From: Clarireedia homoeocarpa
Lineage: Eukaryota > Ascomycota > Leotiomycetes > Helotiales > Rutstroemiaceae
DNA length: 11,930 bases
Direction of reading: 5' to 3'
NCBI GenBank assembly: GCA_001465935.1
Contig: LNKV01000154.1
Location: 1 to 11,930, forward strand
Made by a program: the position numbers and the translations under genes. Position 1 is the first letter of the stretch. Each line of letters opens with the position of its first letter. The notes beneath the pieces were generated by a model. That model searched no databases. It saw nothing but the letters and a program-made list of their open reading frames with translations, and had not been told where the DNA came from. This document shows positions 1-9,090 of this stretch, piece after piece.

Positions 1-89
1 CTAGACCCTCAATATCACTTTAATAAATTAGAAAAATATATAACTAGCTTATATATATTTAAACGCTAGTAGGATAACTATTAGCCGAC

Positions 90-862
90 TTACTATAGTT
101 TTAGACTTATACAGATCGTTAAAAGGAATAAAAAAAAAAAAAATAATTCTCGGATTTTTATTAATTTAATTAGTTAGAGAGAAAGAGTTAGTTCTTTTAA
201 ATAATTAAAATAGGATTTTATTTATAATAGATCTAAAAAGAGAGTTTATATTTAAATCGTTTAAAAGACTAAATATATTAATTTAAAAATTAAATTTATA
301 AATAGTTAATAAGGTCGGCGATATAATAATATCTATAATTAGAACTAAAAGACTAGACTTAATAATAATTAAAATAACTAAGATAGTTAAAAAAAAGTTA
401 GTTTCTAAATTCTAAATATTTTAATTAATTAATATTAAAAGGTTTTCTATTTTAGATAATACTAATATCTCTCTTTCTAGAAAATATATTAATTTTAAAA
501 AAACTCTTTTAATTAACTCGAGAGTTTAATAATTCCTTAATATTATTTTATTAAACTTAAATTAATACTTTAACTTAATATTATAATTTAATATTACTAG
601 AGCAAATAATAAATTTTTCAATAATATAAAGTTAAAATTAATAGCGATAACGATATTTTAGAAATTAAATATTATACTAAAATGATTTTAACTTTAATAG
701 ATTTATAAAAGCTGATATAGTCGGAATATATATTTTTTTATCTGTTTTATCATTGATTTTTAATTGTTTTTAATAATTTTTATATTTTTTAAAAAATCAA
801 TAAAAAATCGCGATATAAAATAAAAACATCGATTTTCGACGACGACAACAATATCTCAGTAA
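90..862 (+). repeat. Left arm of a large inverted repeat
   Basis: This segment is the reverse complement of 1121-1900 with mostly transition differences. Anchor matches are 146-162 with 1831-1847, 821-839 with 1143-1161, and 853-862 with 1121-1130. Paired positions sum to 1982-1993, so only about 11 bases of net indel separate the arms; a poly-A run at 131-143 is one length difference. The inner border is sharp at 862. The outer border fades near position 90. The 530-862 part shows no reading frame and ends in a conserved stretch around CGCGATATA and ACATCGATTTTCGA. I do not recognise the element. It may be a foldback or terminal-inverted-repeat transposon, or two copies of a dispersed repeat lying head to head. 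Confidence 0.85.
149..529 (+). pseudogene. Unidentified RIP-decayed reading frame in left arm
   Basis: About 127 codons in one frame can be followed with only a handful of internal stops. The other arm carries the same frame on the opposite strand (1461-1844). Readable shared pieces are VGDI-ISI-RT near 314, KKLVSKF near 390, and ILD--NISLS-KYI near 449-490. Both copies share stops on either side of the IF in F*IF*LI, and both end at an aligned TAA. Conservation of the frame in two independently mutated copies suggests the ancestor coded for protein. I cannot assign a family. It is not recognisable as gag, integrase, reverse transcriptase or a known transposase. An AT-rich non-coding sequence that happens to stay partly open is the alternative. 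Confidence 0.4.
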
Positions 863-1120
863 CGCTAGATCGTAGAACAAAGTCGATTACTTTATTCGAT
901 CCGCTATATTATAATTAGTTATTATAGAGAAAGATCTGATCGTTTTCAATAACTATATATATTTTTTTTTTCGATTCTTTATTTTATAATAATAATAATA
1001 TAAATAAAAGTATATAATTAATAATTTTTAATTAAAACTAGAATTTAAATAAAACTAATATATAATATTAATTAACTATTTAAGAAATTACTAATATTAA
1101 TATTAATATTAGTAATAATT
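863..1120. other. Spacer between the inverted arms
   Basis: This 258-bp segment is unique between the two arms. The left part (863-976) keeps several CpG sites and has no match elsewhere in the window that I can see. The right part (about 977-1119) matches the LINE endonuclease region in reverse orientation and is listed separately. A perfect 30-bp palindrome lies at 1087-1116, built from ATTACTAATATTA and its complement. No gene of its own is visible. Confidence 0.6.
977..1119 (-). pseudogene. Reversed fragment of the LINE ORF2 endonuclease region
   Basis: The segment aligns to the reverse complement of about 3170-3315. Over roughly 100 bases from 1015 to 1115 the differences I can see are mostly G/A or C/T, for example around the shared AATATATAATATTAATTAA block. 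In the 3170-3315 copy this stretch codes for the early endonuclease domain, just before the INIYNE motif. Similarity stops within one or two bases of the arm border at 1121. It is therefore a short internal LINE fragment in opposite orientation to the main LINE, and cannot be functional. Low complexity inflates the match, but chance is unlikely over this length. Confidence 0.6.
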
Positions 1121-1900
1121 TCACCGAGATATTATTATTATTATCGAAAATCGATGTTTTTACTCTATATCGCGATTTTTCACCGACTTTTCAAAAAATA
1201 TAAAAATCATCAAAAACAATTAAAAATCAATAATAAAATAGATAAAAAATATATATTCCGACTATATCTGCTTCTATAGATCTGTTAAAGTTAAAACCAC
1301 TTCGGTATAATACTTAGTTCCCGAGTTATCGTCGTCGATACTAAATTTACTTTATATTACTAATTTCACTTAAAATCAACTGTCTACTTTAGCGATATTA
1401 AACTACGATATTAAGTTAAATCTTTGATTTGAATTTAATTAAAACGATATTAAAGAATAATTAAATTATAAACTTATTTAATAAAGTTTTTTCGAGGTCA
1501 ATATACTTTTTAGAAAGAGAGATATTAACACTATCTAAAATAAAAGGCCCTTTAATACCGATTAATTAAAATATTTAGAACTTAGAAACTAACTTCTTTT
1601 TAATTACTTCTTTAATTATTTTAACTGTTATTAGATCTAGTCCTCTAGTTCTAGTTATAGATATTACTATATCGCCGACTTTATTAGTTACTTATAAATT
1701 TAACCCTCAAATTGATATATTTAATCTTTTAGATAATCTAAGTATAAACTTCTTTTTTAGATCTATTATAAATAAGATCTTATTTCGTTTATTTAAAAGA
1801 ACTAACTTTTTCTCTCTAGTTAATTAAACTAATAAAAATCCGAGAATTACTACTAAGTCTTTTAGTAACCTTACTAACACTAAAATCCTAAAAGTATATA
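1121..1900 (-). repeat. Right arm of the large inverted repeat
   Basis: This is the reverse-complement partner of 90-862, with its inner border at 1121. It is slightly less mutated than the left arm: it keeps GGCCC near 1547-1551 and CGTCGTCGAT near 1331-1340 where the left arm has AT-only versions. The outer end fades at about 1900, close to where the LINE ORF1 frame becomes readable (about 1921). The arm could therefore be a separate element next to the LINE or part of the LINE 5' region. The inner 340 bases (1121-1460) show no reading frame on either strand. Confidence 0.85.
1461..1844 (-). pseudogene. Unidentified RIP-decayed reading frame in right arm
   Basis: This is the counterpart of 149-529, about 128 codons on the minus strand. 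It is better preserved here: VGDIVISITRTRGLDLIT is readable near 1679-1626, and IKGPFILD and NISLSKKYIDLEKTLL near 1555-1475. Internal stops are few and several coincide with those in the other arm. The frame closes at TAA (1461-1463), aligned with the stop of the other copy. No start codon is evident and no family is recognised. Function is unknown; it may be the coding part of an uncharacterised mobile element. Confidence 0.4.
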
Positions 1901-1920
1901 ATTTATTAATCAAAACCCTC

Positions 1921-3045
1921 TTATTAATTAAATTTAGAAAAAAGTAAATTAATATTTTAGATTTAATCGAAATCTTCCGAGAATATACTAAGTTTAATTA
2001 AATTAAAAAGACTAGTTAATTGTTAGTAAGTTAAATTAATAATTTAGAATATATAATTAAATATATCGAGACTAAGACTAATATTAGTATTAATATAATT
2101 AAAATAGTTTAAATTATAATTAAATCTCTTAATATCGAAAAATTAAATACTAATCTAATTATTCTATTTAATATTAAGTTTAATATTATTATTAAATCGA
2201 TCTTTACTTTAATAACTACTATTAAAGCTAATAACTTATAAACTATAATAAAAGTTAAAAGGCTTATTAAGAAAATTAAAAAAATAATTAATTAGTTAAT
2301 TTTAATTTAAAATTAATATAAACTTATTTCTTTATTATAACTTTATAATATATTTAATAAGGTTTTTAAGTTAAAGGATATTAAAAGATCTATTATTTCG
2401 ATTATTTCGATTATAATTAATAAGAAGAACTTAGTTATTATTACTATAATCTTTTATATTACTAACTTCTTAATTAAGAAACTAGTAATTTAAGAAAAGA
2501 TTATTAATTTTTAGATTATATAAAAAGATAAATTATAATTTAAAATAATATTATATAATATTCCTATTAATAACTTTAATATATCTAATAGAATAAAACT
2601 AGTTTTAAATAAATTTAAGATTTTTAATAAGAGTTTAAAGTTTAAACTAATCGAACTAATTTATTAGTTTAATTTAATTAATAACCGAGCGATTAAAAAG
2701 GTCGACTTAATAATAATTTTATTTATAATTAACAAGAAAATAGATAAGTATATATATAACTATATATATATAATTAAAGTTAGTTATTAAATTAATAAAT
2801 TATTAATAGTAACTAGATCTATTTAATATATTAAATACTTAAGTTTTAAGTATATAATCTAATATTATAAAAAAGAGACTAAATATAATTTATATAATAA
2901 ATTATATAATACCTTTTAATACTATTATAATATTTATAATAAAAAAGGTAAAAGTTATTTTTACTTAATATTTAAATATACTAATTATAAATTAATATAT
3001 AATATTAACTTAAAAAATTATAAGATATATAAAGTTATTAAATAG
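1921..3045 (+). pseudogene. LINE ORF1: gag-like protein with zinc knuckles, RIP-inactivated
   Basis: One frame (codons starting at 1, 4, 7...) reads as protein from about 1921 to 3045, interrupted by many stops explained by Gln or Trp codons turned into TAA/TAG. Readable pieces include INKKNLVIITIIFYITNFL near 2416 and KVDLIIILF near 2698. Near the C-terminus a zinc knuckle is visible with Cys and His replaced by Tyr: positions 2977 and 2986 (Cys), 2998 (His) and 3019 (Cys), spaced C-x2-C-x3-H-x6-C. A degenerate first knuckle starts near 2926 (Y-N-I-Y from C-x2-C). Such knuckled ORF1 proteins bind element RNA in Tad1/I-like LINEs. ORF2 follows closely. The true start is not visible, and 1921 is only where the frame becomes convincing. 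Confidence 0.7.
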
Positions 3046-3099
3046 ATTAGTTTATAATTAGCTCGAATATAAAGATTATATAAATAAATTTAAATTAAA

Positions 3100-3664
3100 A
3101 TAGTTTTATAACTAAATTAGTATTATAACTAATTATTAAGTTTAATATTAATTTAATAATAATCTAAGAATCTTAGATTATTATTAATATTAGTATTAAT
3201 ATTAATAACTTCTTAAATAATTAATTAATATTATATACTAGCTTTATTTAAATCTTAATTTTAAATAAAAACTTCTGATTATAAACTCTTATTTATATTA
3301 TTAAAATACTAGTTATTAGTATATAACTAATAACTAATAATACTAATTCCGATTTATTAATATTAAAACTAAATAAAGAGAGTAATATATTTAAAATAAT
3401 TAATATTTATAACGAAACTAGTTAAATCGAAAGTGAATTAATTAAAATAATTAAAAGAAATTTATTTTTAAAAACTATTTTAACTAATTTACTTATATTA
3501 AAGAATTTTAATATATATTATTTATAATAAGATTCTAATTTAGTTATTATACTAAAAGGAATCTAATTAGCTAATTAGATTAAAGATAATAACTTTAATT
3601 TATTAAATAATTTTAAAACTAATATTTTTTTTAAAGAGACTAATTAATTAGTTATTAATTTAAC
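3100..3664 (+). pseudogene. LINE ORF2, 5' part: endonuclease domain, split by the LTR insertion
   Basis: This is the N-terminal part of an apurinic-type (exonuclease-endonuclease-phosphatase) domain, which nicks target DNA for target-primed reverse transcription. In the frame with codons at multiples of 3, TLIYIIK is near 3285, SDLLILKL near 3350 and FKIINIYNE at about 3390-3416. At 3501-3533 KNFNIYYL**D is the RIP form of GDFNIHHP-WD: GG-to-AA, GAT-to-AAT, CAT-to-TAT, CCA-to-TTA, TGG-to-TAA. ADWI-like and DNNFNLL pieces follow to 3600. At 3651-3664 LVINLTL corresponds to the SVIDLT motif, which is cut here by the LTR retrotransposon. The frame resumes at 10307. The ORF2 start is uncertain; 3100 is an estimate. 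Confidence 0.75.
3153..3187. repeat. Perfect 17-bp-arm palindrome inside the LINE
   Basis: Bases 3153-3169 and 3171-3187 are exact reverse complements around the single base 3170 (core AATCTAAGAATCTTAGATT). A weaker extension with gaps is visible outward. It lies in the early endonuclease coding region and directly abuts the segment duplicated backwards at 977-1119. It may simply be an accident of extreme AT content. Confidence 0.6.
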
Positions 3665-3669
3665 TTTAA
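3665..3669 (+). repeat. Target site duplication, left copy (TTTAA)
   Basis: The five bases immediately before the 5' LTR are TTTAA, and the same five follow the 3' LTR at 10302-10306. A 5-bp duplication is usual for Ty3/Gypsy integrases. Joining the flanks with one copy restores the LINE endonuclease frame, which supports these exact borders. Confidence 0.85.
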
Positions 3670-3689
3670 TGTTATAACTCTAAGTTATA

Positions 3690-3865
3690 CGGATGCCTGA
3701 GGACCTTAGGCAGGGACCTAACAATCCTAGCACTCCTAGTATACTAGGACTGTTAGGACAGTTAGGATAATAGAGAACGGATACCTAAGGACCTTAGGTA
3801 GAGACCTAATAGTCCTAGTACTCCTAGTATACTAGGACTACTAGGATAGCTAGAATAATAGAGAA
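3690..3865 (+). repeat. Two 88-bp tandem units with hairpins in U3 of the 5' LTR
   Basis: Unit 1 is 3690-3777 and unit 2 is 3778-3865, each starting CGGAT-CCT and ending ATAATAGAGAA. Each contains the perfect palindrome CCTAGTATACTAGG (3735-3748 and 3823-3836). Around the second, the stem extends imperfectly to about 22 bases per arm. The units sit just upstream of the TATA box, the position of an upstream activating sequence, so a regulatory role is plausible. Differences between units are mostly transitions. Confidence 0.85.
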
Positions 3866-3873
3866 CGAAGATC

Positions 3874-3880
3874 TATATAA
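3874..3880 (+). promoter_or_regulatory. TATA box of the 5' LTR promoter
   Basis: TATATAA is followed by GTAGATAGTTTTCCTATA and is identical in both LTRs (10090-10096 in the other). Position about 205 in a 416-bp LTR fits a U3/R promoter that would start the genomic RNA roughly 30-40 bases downstream. Confidence 0.6.
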
Positions 3881-4085
3881 GTAGATAGTTTTCCTATAAT
3901 ATATAGAGCTTTGTACTTAACTCAATTGATTAATTTCAGTTACTACTTATTACCTACTATTATATCTATTGATTCTTTATATAATCGCTAATATTAAACC
4001 TACGATAGTACTCTCTATCTTTAACTAATAGTATTCAATCCTCTAACTACTTCTATATAACTTAGAAGAATAAATATTCATAATA

Positions 4086-4100
4086 TTTTAAGTATTATTA
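4086..4100 (+). other. Presumed primer-binding region
   Basis: The bases right after the 5' LTR are where reverse transcription is primed. No convincing tRNA 3' end complement is visible, partly because RIP has altered the site. TTAAGTAT (4088-4095) is complementary, with one G-T pair, to GTACTTAA at 3913-3920, close to the expected RNA 5' end. That would fit Tf1-like self-priming, but the match is short and AT-rich. Confidence 0.3.
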
Positions 4101-4143
4101 TTACTTTATATACCGAATCGATATAGTTTATAATAACGTTACT

Positions 4144-5110
4144 ATAGCTGAACCTTCAACCTAGCTAATAGTAGTACCTACTATTAATCTAGTTAATACC
4201 TCTATACTCTAGAATAACCGCGATAGTAACGTCGATATAAATTAAGAGGATATAGACAGTGATAGTAACAATAAGTTAAAGGAGCTAAGACTTTAAAAAA
4301 CCCTAAAAGTTATATTACTAGATAAGTATAATAGTAATAAAAAAAAGCTAGATACTTTTCTCTTATAACTAGAAATATACTTTAGGTTTAATATCGACAA
4401 ATTCACTACTCGAGACACTAGAAGTCTCTAAGCCACTTCTTACTTCAGAGGCGAAATATCTAAATAGATTGAACTATTTCTATCTGATTACTTCGAGAAT
4501 AGTCTAGATTCTAGTATAATAATATCAATTACTATAATTATCTTTAGAAGTTTCGAAGGATTCTACAAAGAAATATAATAGGTATTTAGAGATATTGATA
4601 TTATACGAACTACTAAAAAAATACTACTCGCTCTTCGATAAATAAGGTCAACAATCAACTATACTATAGAATTCCGAAAGTATAGAAACTAAACTAATTA
4701 GAATACTATAACACTTTTAAACTATTATATACTAGGCTTACAAAACAGTATCAAACTCGAGCTTATATATAGAGACTCTATTAACAATATAAATAATCTA
4801 ATTAAAAAAACTATCTGAATCGATAATCACGAATATAAATTCTAGTAAGAATTATACTTTACTAGTAATTAGCGATCTTACTTTTATCGATTAAACGAGA
4901 AGTGCTTAAGAAACTTAGAAAGATAGAATTACAGAGAAGAAACTTATAGTGATTTTATAGAATTAGATATTATAAACTTATAAGATAACTTTTCTATAAA
5001 AGAAAAAAACTATCGACGAGAAAAGAAACTTTACTTTAAATATAGATTCTCAAGATACTAAGTAAGAGACTACTGAAAGAAGTTATAAGAATAGAAATTA
5101 AAAGGGAATA
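4144..5110 (+). pseudogene. gag region of gag-pol (capsid and zinc knuckle)
   Basis: This is the N-terminal part of the single gag-pol frame, which would form the virus-like particle and bind RNA. The likely start is ATA at 4144, an ATG changed by TG-to-TA, reading I-AEPST 58 bases after the LTR; this fits a leader and a usual N-terminus. The capsid domain is readable as KLDTFL near 4350, YFRGEISK*IE near 4440 (W to stop) and RSTINYTIEFRKYRN near 4645. The nucleocapsid knuckle at 5032-5073 is C-x2-C-x4-H-x4-C with all four ligands now Tyr codons (5032, 5041, 5056, 5071). The segment 5110-5850 continues the same frame as a poorly conserved linker with many stops. There is no separate gag stop or frameshift site. 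Confidence 0.8.
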
Positions 5111-5849
5111 ACTAGAAAGGAAGGAAGTAGTTCAAAACTATAGTAAGTAAGAATAATTACTAGAGTAAGAATATATCTAGATATCAATTAAATATAATAA
5201 TCAAATAAGATAAACCGGATTATATAATACTATTATAGATAGCCTATTATAATAATAACTGTTTGATATATTAGTTAGATAAAAATAATATAGGATAGTA
5301 TTCTAAGAAATTAAAAAGAAATTACTAATTAAATAAGACGCTCGACTTATTATAGATAAATAAGAAATAGATTGTTAAAGAAAATAATATTTAGAGAGTC
5401 AAAGTCTGAATTTATCTAAATCGAATAATTAAATATTATAATTATATAGGAACTTTCGAATCTAGAGTAGGTAAGACTTATAAGCTTGTATATAAGAACA
5501 ACAAGCGTTTCGGATAGAAATAACTTGAAATAAGTAAGACTTATTAGAAATTTTCTAGAAACGATTTCGAGGATATCGAACTCTAAGTTAGATAATACTA
5601 GATGATATTTCGCTACTTACAAATAATATAGTTATAGAAACAAGTTGGAAACAAAGGAAATATTTATATAGAATAACTAATATACGAATTCTTAATAGAA
5701 AGCTAAATATATTATACTAAATTAGTTAGTAAAGGAGTTAGACTTTAGTAGAATATATTTACTATAAAACTTTATTACGAAACACTTTATAATAATTAGG
5801 AATAACTTGTAGTAGAGTTAAGAGAGCTAGCTAGAGAGCTAAGAGCTAC

Positions 5850-6175
5850 TTTAAAATCAAGATAGATCTTTTACAAAGTATATATAAATAAGTATATACT
5901 TCGAGTTATAATAGATTTAAAAGTAATAGAAAATTTTATAATACTAAAAGCTATAATATCAGTAAACCTATAAATTCTTAGAAAATCAGTTTTATATAAA
6001 CTTATTTTTACTAACAAGTAACTAACTAAAAGAGATAGAATAATTTATTATAAGACGAAAGAATTTATAATATAACTAGGTCAGTATTCTAAGTAGATAA
6101 GAATAGATTTAATATTACTAAGTGGATATTAGATAATTCTAGGAATACTATAACTAAAAAACTATAATCTGTATA
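5850..6175 (+). pseudogene. Retropepsin-like aspartic protease domain of gag-pol
   Basis: This domain would cut the gag-pol polyprotein. The active-site loop at 5911-5940 reads IDLKVIENFI, the RIP form of IDSGAIENFI (TCA-to-TTA, GGA-to-AAA, GCA-to-GTA). The catalytic Asp (5914-5916) survives but the Ser and Gly after it are lost. The distal motif near 6120-6160 reads SGY*IILGIL*LKNYN, corresponding to the GY-IILG-PWL block typical of Ty3/Gypsy proteases, with Pro to Leu and Trp to stop. It is in the same frame as gag and RT. Confidence 0.8.
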
Positions 6176-6429
6176 TCAACTAGATTGTAAGAACCTTGAA
6201 GTTAAATAAATATAAATATAAGACGAAATTTATATAAAGTTCTGTAAAACCAATATACCGGTATAGAATATAGTAGAAAAAACTATAAGAACTGAAAGCG
6301 AATAGTACTCTAGATATAGAATACCTAGTCTAGAATCTACTACTAAAATATATACTAGTAGTATATAAGAAATATATTAATATCTTCAAGGAAAAGGCTA
6401 ACAAAGATATCTTATCGAAATATCAGCTT

Positions 6430-7260
6430 TAGGATTATAAGATAAAATTGGAAAATAGAAAGGAACTATTATTTTTACTAATTATACTATTATCGGAGAA
6501 GAAGTTTAAATTACTTTATAAATACCTCGACGAAAATTTAGCGAAAGGATTTATTAGAGAATCTTTATTATTTATAAGAGCGCTAATCTTCTTTATACTA
6601 AAAAAAGGAGATAAGAAAAGTAAACTAGTTATAGACTACCGAAAGCTTAATATAATTATTATCAAAGATCGATACTCGTTGCTATTAGCTAATAAACTAT
6701 AAGATCGAATAGAGAAAGTTAAATATTTCATTAAGTTGAACTAATATATCGGATTCAATTTAATTTATATTAAGGAAGAGGATAAATAGAAAATAGTATT
6801 TTATATACAATATAGATATTATAAGTACTAGGTTATATTATTCAAGTTAACTAATATACTAGCAATATATATATAACTAGTTAATAACCTATTTAAGAAA
6901 TATCTTAATTAGTACTATATTATATATCTCGATAATATCTTGATCTTTATTAAAACCCTCGAAGAATATATCGAGATAGTATAAGAAATACTATAGATTT
7001 TATAGGATATAGATATCTTATTAAAACCCTCGAAATACGAATTCTATATTATAGAAACCGAGTTTCTTAAATATATTATTAGTATAATAGGACTTAAGAT
7101 AAGCCTAAACAAAGTAAAAGAAGTTTTAGAGTAGAGACAATCTATTAAAATTAAGGAAATACAATCTTTTCTAGGATTTATAAACTTCTATAAACGATTT
7201 ATTAAAGATTATTCGAAAATTATAATATTATTTATAAAGTTAACTAAGAAGGATATTAAG
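6430..7260 (+). pseudogene. Ty3/Gypsy reverse transcriptase domain of gag-pol
   Basis: The best-preserved part of the element. The open stretch 6448-6702 contains LYKYLDENLAKGFIRES, then ILKKGDKKSKLVIDYRKLN and IKDRYSL, the classic N-terminal RT blocks. Motif A reads KLN* at 6733-6744, so the first catalytic Asp is Asn (6739-6741). The catalytic box at 6925-6936 is YLDN instead of YLDD, followed by ILIFIKTLEE. Downstream, LLKPSKYEF and IQSFLGFINFYKRFIKDYS (near 7156-7212) are the usual connection to RNase H. At least seven in-frame stops fall at expected Gln or Trp codons. The enzyme is dead by stops and by loss of two catalytic Asp residues. Confidence 0.95.
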
Positions 7261-7289
7261 TATAAATAGAATAGTATAATATAGGAAGT

Positions 7290-7770
7290 ATTTAAAGCCT
7301 TTAAACACGCTTTTATATAAATATTAGTTCTTATTACCTTTGATCCCGAACAACTAATTATTGTTAAGATAGATATATCGGATTATATATTAGGTGTAGT
7401 CCTTAGCTAACCGGGTAAAGACAGGAAGCTACAACTAGTAATATACTACTCGAGAAAACTATAGCTAGCCAAGTTGAATTATAAGATTTACGATAAAGAA
7501 CTACTTGCGATAATAGATATTTTTAAAGAATAGAGAGTTTACCTCGAAGGATCTAAGTATATAATCTAAGTTTATTTAGATTATAAGAATTTAATATACT
7601 TTATAATAACCAAAGTCCTAAATCGATAATAGGTATAATAGATAGAAACGTTAACTATATACAACTTCAAAATCTTATATATTAAAGGAAAAGAGAATAT
7701 TAGAATTAATACTCTAAGTAGGAAACTTAAATACTTAGAAAACAAAATATACGACTTATATACAATATTC
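7290..7770 (+). pseudogene. RNase H domain of gag-pol
   Basis: This domain degrades the RNA strand during cDNA synthesis. Blocks in order: FDPEQLIIVKIDISDYILG (near 7342-7395), the RIP form of the TDASDYALG block, with Asp at 7372-7374 retained; VIYYSRKL near 7438; YDKELLAI at 7489-7512 with the acidic Glu retained; and VYLDYKNL near 7570, from a TDHKNL-type motif. The connection to integrase includes FKILYIKGKENIRINTLSR near 7669-7725. Several stops interrupt it. The frame is unchanged from RT. Confidence 0.9.
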
Positions 7771-7829
7771 TAATAAGAAAAGGATTCACTAGTATTTAAC
7801 TCTCTATAGCTAGTTACAATAACGATACT

Positions 7830-8700
7830 TTATAATAACTATTTAGAAAAGGAAGTACAAAAACACTACGAAAATAATTCTATTATAAAAAAAATACTAG
7901 AGAAATTAAATAAAGGATTTATAGTAATAAATAATATTATATATTTTTATAAAAAGATATATATATCTTCAAACTTAACTAAGAAGTTTACTTAGGAATA
8001 ATATAAGCTGCTAGCTCACAGATATCAAGGAATTACGAAAATATTTACAAGAATAAAAGTAAATAGTTATTTCCTATAAATAAGAAGGATAGTCGAGGAA
8101 GTTATAGGAAATTGTAATATCTATATATAGAATAAAACCTTATAGTATACTTTATATAGCTAGCTCAAAACCCCGAATACACTTACTTAACTATAAAAAT
8201 CTATTGTATAGGACTTTGTAGTTAAACTCTTATTTTTAAAAGACTTAATTATAAAAATAGTATACAATTCTATTCTAGTAATTATAGACTGATTAACTAA
8301 ATTTAGATATATAATTCTATATAAAGAAAGTAGTATAGCTAAAAACCTAGCTTATATATTTCTAAGAATAGTAGTTAGTATATATAAAATATTAGATAAG
8401 ATTATCTCGAATTGAGATAAATTGTTTACCTCGAAATTCTAGTAAATACTTATTATATTACTAGGAATCAAGAGAAAACTTTTTATAATATTTTACTTAT
8501 AAACAGATAGTTAGATAGAACGATTGAACTAAATTATAAAATAATATTTATAATATTATATCAATTATCAGTAAGATAATTAAGTAGAACTACTACTATT
8601 TATATAATTTATATACAATACTATAAAGGCAACAACGACGAGTATATCGCTAGTATATACTAATTTCGGATTCGAACCGAAAATATATAATATATAATTA
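7830..8700 (+). pseudogene. Integrase: zinc-binding and catalytic core of gag-pol
   Basis: Would insert the cDNA and make the 5-bp TTTAA duplication. Zinc domain: a His codon turned TAT at 8002, a second His turned TAT at 8023 in RYQGITK, Cys TGT at 8113 and a lost Cys (TAT at 8122) in NCNIY. Catalytic core: V*DFVVKL with Asp at 8212-8214 after a lost Trp; NSILVIID*LTKF near 8269; ISN*DKLFTSKF at 8404-8439 where the second catalytic Asp (8410-8412) is Asn; and TDSQIERLN with the catalytic Glu at 8518-8520 retained. The following GPY/F-like spacer region to about 9080 stays in frame, with GSFKIKEVVRLVNYRLEL near 8929-8982. Confidence 0.9.
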
Positions 8701-9090
8701 CTAGATACAGCTAAGTTAAATACTAGAATATCGAAAGTAGAAGACTTTAAGAATCTATATAAACAATTATCACTTGATATTAAATTTATCGTAGAAAGAA
8801 CTGTCTAATACTATAACACAAAGTATAGTATAGAACTAATACTAAAAAGAAAAAATAAAGTTTACCTTCTTAGACGAAATATCAATACGAAAAGACTAAG
8901 TAATAAATTAGATTATAAGAAACTAGGATCCTTTAAAATCAAGGAAGTAGTTAGACTAGTTAATTATCGTTTAGAATTACTAAGAACAATAAATATATAT
9001 TTAGTATTCTATATCTTATTTCTCGAACTAGTATTATTAAGAGTATTAGATATACTTTATACCGAGATTAAACTAGTTAACCCCGATACT

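Larger units (their letters stand above)
3670..4085 (+). repeat. 5' LTR (416 bp)
   Basis: Aligned without gaps to 9886-10301 (constant offset 6216). By hand count about 50 positions differ, every one a transition, in both directions. The LTR holds two 88-bp tandem units (3690-3865), a TATA box at 3874-3880 and the presumed transcript start region after about 3905. This copy is more mutated at its 3' end than the other LTR. Confidence 0.95.

Noticed and set aside
1..89. Possible continuation of the left inverted arm or a LINE ORF1 on the minus strand
   Set aside because: Similarity to the sequence beyond 1900 is too weak to follow, and no motif is readable. I see nothing supportable here.
130..143. 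Poly-A run as a possible LINE 3' tail or terminator
   Set aside because: It lies inside the inverted arm, with homologous sequence on both sides in the other arm, so it is a local expansion and not an element end.
3735..3836. LTR palindromes as transcription terminators or a CRISPR-like array
   Set aside because: There are only two contiguous 88-bp units with no spacers, located upstream of a TATA box in a eukaryotic LTR; this fits U3 tandem units.
6949..7034. 15-base direct repeat ATTAAAACCCTCGAA (6949-6963 and 7020-7034)
   Set aside because: Both copies are explained by RT coding sequence (IKTLEE and LKPSKYE motifs); similar codons coincide.
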